Origin: Tropicimonas marinistellae
GTDB lineage: Bacteria; Pseudomonadota; Alphaproteobacteria; Rhodobacterales; Rhodobacteraceae
Assembly (NCBI RefSeq): GCF_001509585.1
Contig: NZ_LNCI01000009.1
Location: forward strand, 1 to 64,000
DNA: 64,000 bases
Reading direction: 5' to 3'
Part shown: positions 62,258-64,000 of the stretch, in pieces
How positions within the stretch are numbered: position 1 is the first letter of the stretch
How the letters are laid out: every line of letters begins with the position of its first letter
Notes under the pieces: generated by a model
The model's input: only the letters and a program-made list of their open reading frames with translations
Database searches by the model: none
What the model was told of the DNA's origin: nothing
Made by a program: the position numbers and the translations under genes

Positions 62258-62347
62258 GTGGTTATCCCTTTGCCCGAATGACGCCCCGTGAGAGTAGATG
62301 TAGGTAAATTGCGGAAACAGCTCGTCCCACGGAACAGGACCTCAGGT

Positions 62348-62872
62348 ATGCATCAGATAGCCTCGACCATTCGAAAGACAGCGATTGCGGCCTGCCTCGC
62401 AGTTTCTTCCGCCCTGGGTGCCGCGGCAGAGGAGCTTCCTGAACCAACCGGTGACGTAATCCTAACGGTCAGTGGAGACATCGAGAAAACCAACGGCGAC
62501 GACATGGCCCGGTTCGATTTGGCGATGCTGAAGGCGATGCCTGCCAGTACCATCGCCACGACCACCATCTGGACCGAAGGCGACCAGGAGTTTACAGGTA
62601 TCGAGTTGCACACCCTCCTCGAAGCACTCGGCGTCGAAAGCGGCGAGATCACCGCGACAGCGATCAACGATTACGCGGTGACCCTTCCTGTCACGGACGC
62701 AGTGCCCGGCGGCCCAATCATCGCGTATGCACGCAACGGAGACGAGATGTCCGTACGCGACAAGGGTCCGCTTTGGGTCATCTACCCCTACGATTCCAAC
62801 GCCGACTACCGCACCGAAACCATCTTTGCCCGCAGCATCTGGCAGCTGGACCGGATGGCGATTGCCGAGTAA
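62348..62872 (+). CDS. exported molybdopterin-oxidoreductase-fold protein lacking the Mo cysteine
   Basis: 174 residues. Signal peptide (KTAIAACLAVSSALGAAAEE), then a domain resembling the oxidoreductase molybdopterin-binding (SUOX/YedY) fold: GDVILTVSGDIEKTN, MPASTIATTTIW, TGIELHTLLEALGVES, AINDYAVTLPVTD, GPLWVIYPYD. The only Cys is in the signal peptide, so the cysteine that binds molybdenum in true enzymes is missing. Probably a binding or sensing domain. Upstream of, and likely cotranscribed with, a sensor kinase. Confidence 0.8.
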   Translation: MHQIASTIRKTAIAACLAVSSALGAAAEELPEPTGDVILTVSGDIEKTNGDDMARFDLAMLKAMPASTIATTTIWTEGDQEFTGIELHTLLEALGVESGEITATAINDYAVTLPVTDAVPGGPIIAYARNGDEMSVRDKGPLWVIYPYDSNADYRTETIFARSIWQLDRMAIAE

Positions 62873-62920
62873 TCGCAACGCCACTCAGACTGGGAGAGCG
62901 AGACCTTGGAGCCGAATACG

Positions 62921-64000
62921 ATGCGTCGCGAGTTCCTGAACGCAGGCGGCTTTTTGAGGGGCCTGCGCTTTGTCTTGGTGGCGGTTGTCGTGCTGCTTTT
63001 CTCGCTGATCATCTACGGCTTCTACGGGGAGGTCTTGCGCGAGCTCAGATCGCTCAATGCCGCGGACTCGGACAATGCCCAGTGGACCCTTTCGCAAGTC
63101 GAGGTCGAATACCTGATGTTGCAGCGGGTTCTGGAACAGGCTGACCACGATGACCCCGCCGCCCTGGCCGAAATCCGTAAGCGTTTCGATATCTTCTACA
63201 GCCGGGTTGCCACGATCGAAACCGGGGCTCCCTATGCGCGGCTGCATCTCAACTTCGACTTCGAACACCACTTGGTCAACGTCAAGGATTTCCTGGACGA
63301 GGTCACACCGCTCATAGACGCCGAAGACGAGTTCCTTGGAAGCGCGGTTTCTGCACTAGCCACCGAAACGGAGGGTTTGCGCGCCGACGTGCGAGCCATG
63401 GCGCTCAACGGCCTTGAACAATTCGCAGCGATCGCCGACGAGCGCCGCGCGGGGGTGGCGCGGACCCTTCGGCACATGGTCCTCGCCACGGTCAGCCTGG
63501 TGATCGTCCTGCTTTGCCTCATATCGATCCTCTACAAGATGAACCGGTTGTCCACGGTCAGGGCTGGTGAACAGCGGCGGATGTCGGGTCAGTTGCGGGC
63601 GATCATCGGCTCCTCGCTGGATGCGGTGGTGGTCGCCGACGACAGTGGAACTGTGCGGGTGTTCAACGGTGCGGCCGAGCGCGTCTTCGGCTACTCCGAA
63701 ACAGAGGCGGTCGGTCAACGCCTTTCAGACCTGATCATTCCTGAAAAATACACAGCCGCGCATGACGCCGGTTTGAAACGGTTCGTCGAAACTCGTGAGA
63801 AGCGGGTCGTCGGAGCCGGGCGCGTTGAGCTGGAAGGCAAGCGGAAATCGGGAGAAGTCTTCCCGGTCGAGCTTTCTATCGACATGGCGGAGAATGAGGA
63901 CGAGACCATATTCGTCTCCTACTTGCGCGATATCACCGACCGCAGGCTGGCCGAGCAGGAATTGGTGGAGACCCGAGACCGTGCCCTGGCCGGGGAAAAG
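62921..64000 (+). CDS. PAS-domain membrane sensor protein (probable histidine kinase), 3' end outside window
   Basis: 360 codons visible. Two membrane helices (LRFVLVAVVVLLFSLIIYGFY, about residues 13-33, and MVLATVSLVIVLLCLISILYKM, about 187-208) flank a helical periplasmic sensor. A PAS domain follows at about 220-345 (RAIIGSSLDAVVVADDSGTVRVFNGAAERVFGYSETEAVG ... VSYLRDITDRRLAEQEL). The AEQEL-ETRDRAL coiled coil at the edge typically leads into a kinase core. Start ATG at 62921 with GGAG nine bases upstream. Likely works with the protein before it and the NarL-type regulator. Confidence 0.85.
   Translation, partial: MRREFLNAGGFLRGLRFVLVAVVVLLFSLIIYGFYGEVLRELRSLNAADSDNAQWTLSQVEVEYLMLQRVLEQADHDDPAALAEIRKRFDIFYSRVATIETGAPYARLHLNFDFEHHLVNVKDFLDEVTPLIDAEDEFLGSAVSALATETEGLRADVRAMALNGLEQFAAIADERRAGVARTLRHMVLATVSLVIVLLCLISILYKMNRLSTVRAGEQRRMSGQLRAIIGSSLDAVVVADDSGTVRVFNGAAERVFGYSETEAVGQRLSDLIIPEKYTAAHDAGLKRFVETREKRVVGAGRVELEGKRKSGEVFPVELSIDMAENEDETIFVSYLRDITDRRLAEQELVETRDRALAGEK

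Overview
The window looks like chromosome of a GC-rich alphaproteobacterium of the Rhodobacteraceae (Roseobacter group). The reasons are a SAM-II riboswitch in front of metZ, alphaproteobacterial-type LexA spacing (GTTC-N7-GTTC), the gene content and order of the division and histidine regions, and a DUF1127 gene followed by CCUCCUCCC-loop small RNAs as described for Rhodobacter sphaeroides (ccaF1-ccsR). Gene names rest on reading the translated proteins; no database search was possible.

Layout. 1-1648: 5' part of a GH5 glycanase without a signal peptide. 1837-13832: metabolic and envelope genes (folE2, a glutamine amidotransferase, an XRE regulator, metZ with its SAM-II riboswitch and terminator, yciB, an EamA transporter, ftsY, a BaiN-type flavoprotein). 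13848-24024: a division/cell-wall (dcw) operon on the minus strand, mraZ-rsmH-ftsL-ftsI-murE-murF-mraY-murD, with a decayed short-chain dehydrogenase between mraY and murD, MraZ boxes and a terminator-like hairpin in the leader. 24343-25481: an Mrp/ApbC Fe-S carrier ATPase.

25611-27938: four small DUF1127 genes in tandem. The first is followed by four CcsR-type sRNAs, the third by a fifth one, and the fourth by a degenerate relative. All four genes share a leader stem-loop placed just after a putative -10 box, and three share a further upstream motif at constant distance. 28038-36403: a lone receiver protein, SOS-boxed uvrD, pyruvate carboxylase, a MAPEG protein and a ketopantoate reductase.

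36563-38654: two identical tRNA-Gly genes and a 1.9 kb mini-island inserted at the second. The island has a 14-bp att repeat, arm-type repeats at both inner ends, no integrase, and one PD-(D/E)xK nuclease-like gene. 38777-43792: hisB-hisH-hisA-hisF-hisE, interleaved with small exported proteins. 43844-49595: a CoA-binding protein, a zinc-ribbon protein, an RlmB-type methyltransferase and a Mn/Zn ABC importer. 49842-49925: an odd tRNA with a Tyr anticodon.

50394-64000: an exopolysaccharide locus (export lipoprotein, flippase, three glycosyltransferases, polymerase, chain-length protein, a WecG-sugar-transferase fusion). It holds a NarL-type response regulator, a molybdopterin-fold protein lacking the metal cysteine, and a sensor kinase that runs off the end. 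A palindrome CTAYCC-N4-GGRTAG recurs at four of its promoters, which suggests one regulator, probably the NarL-type protein, controls the whole locus.
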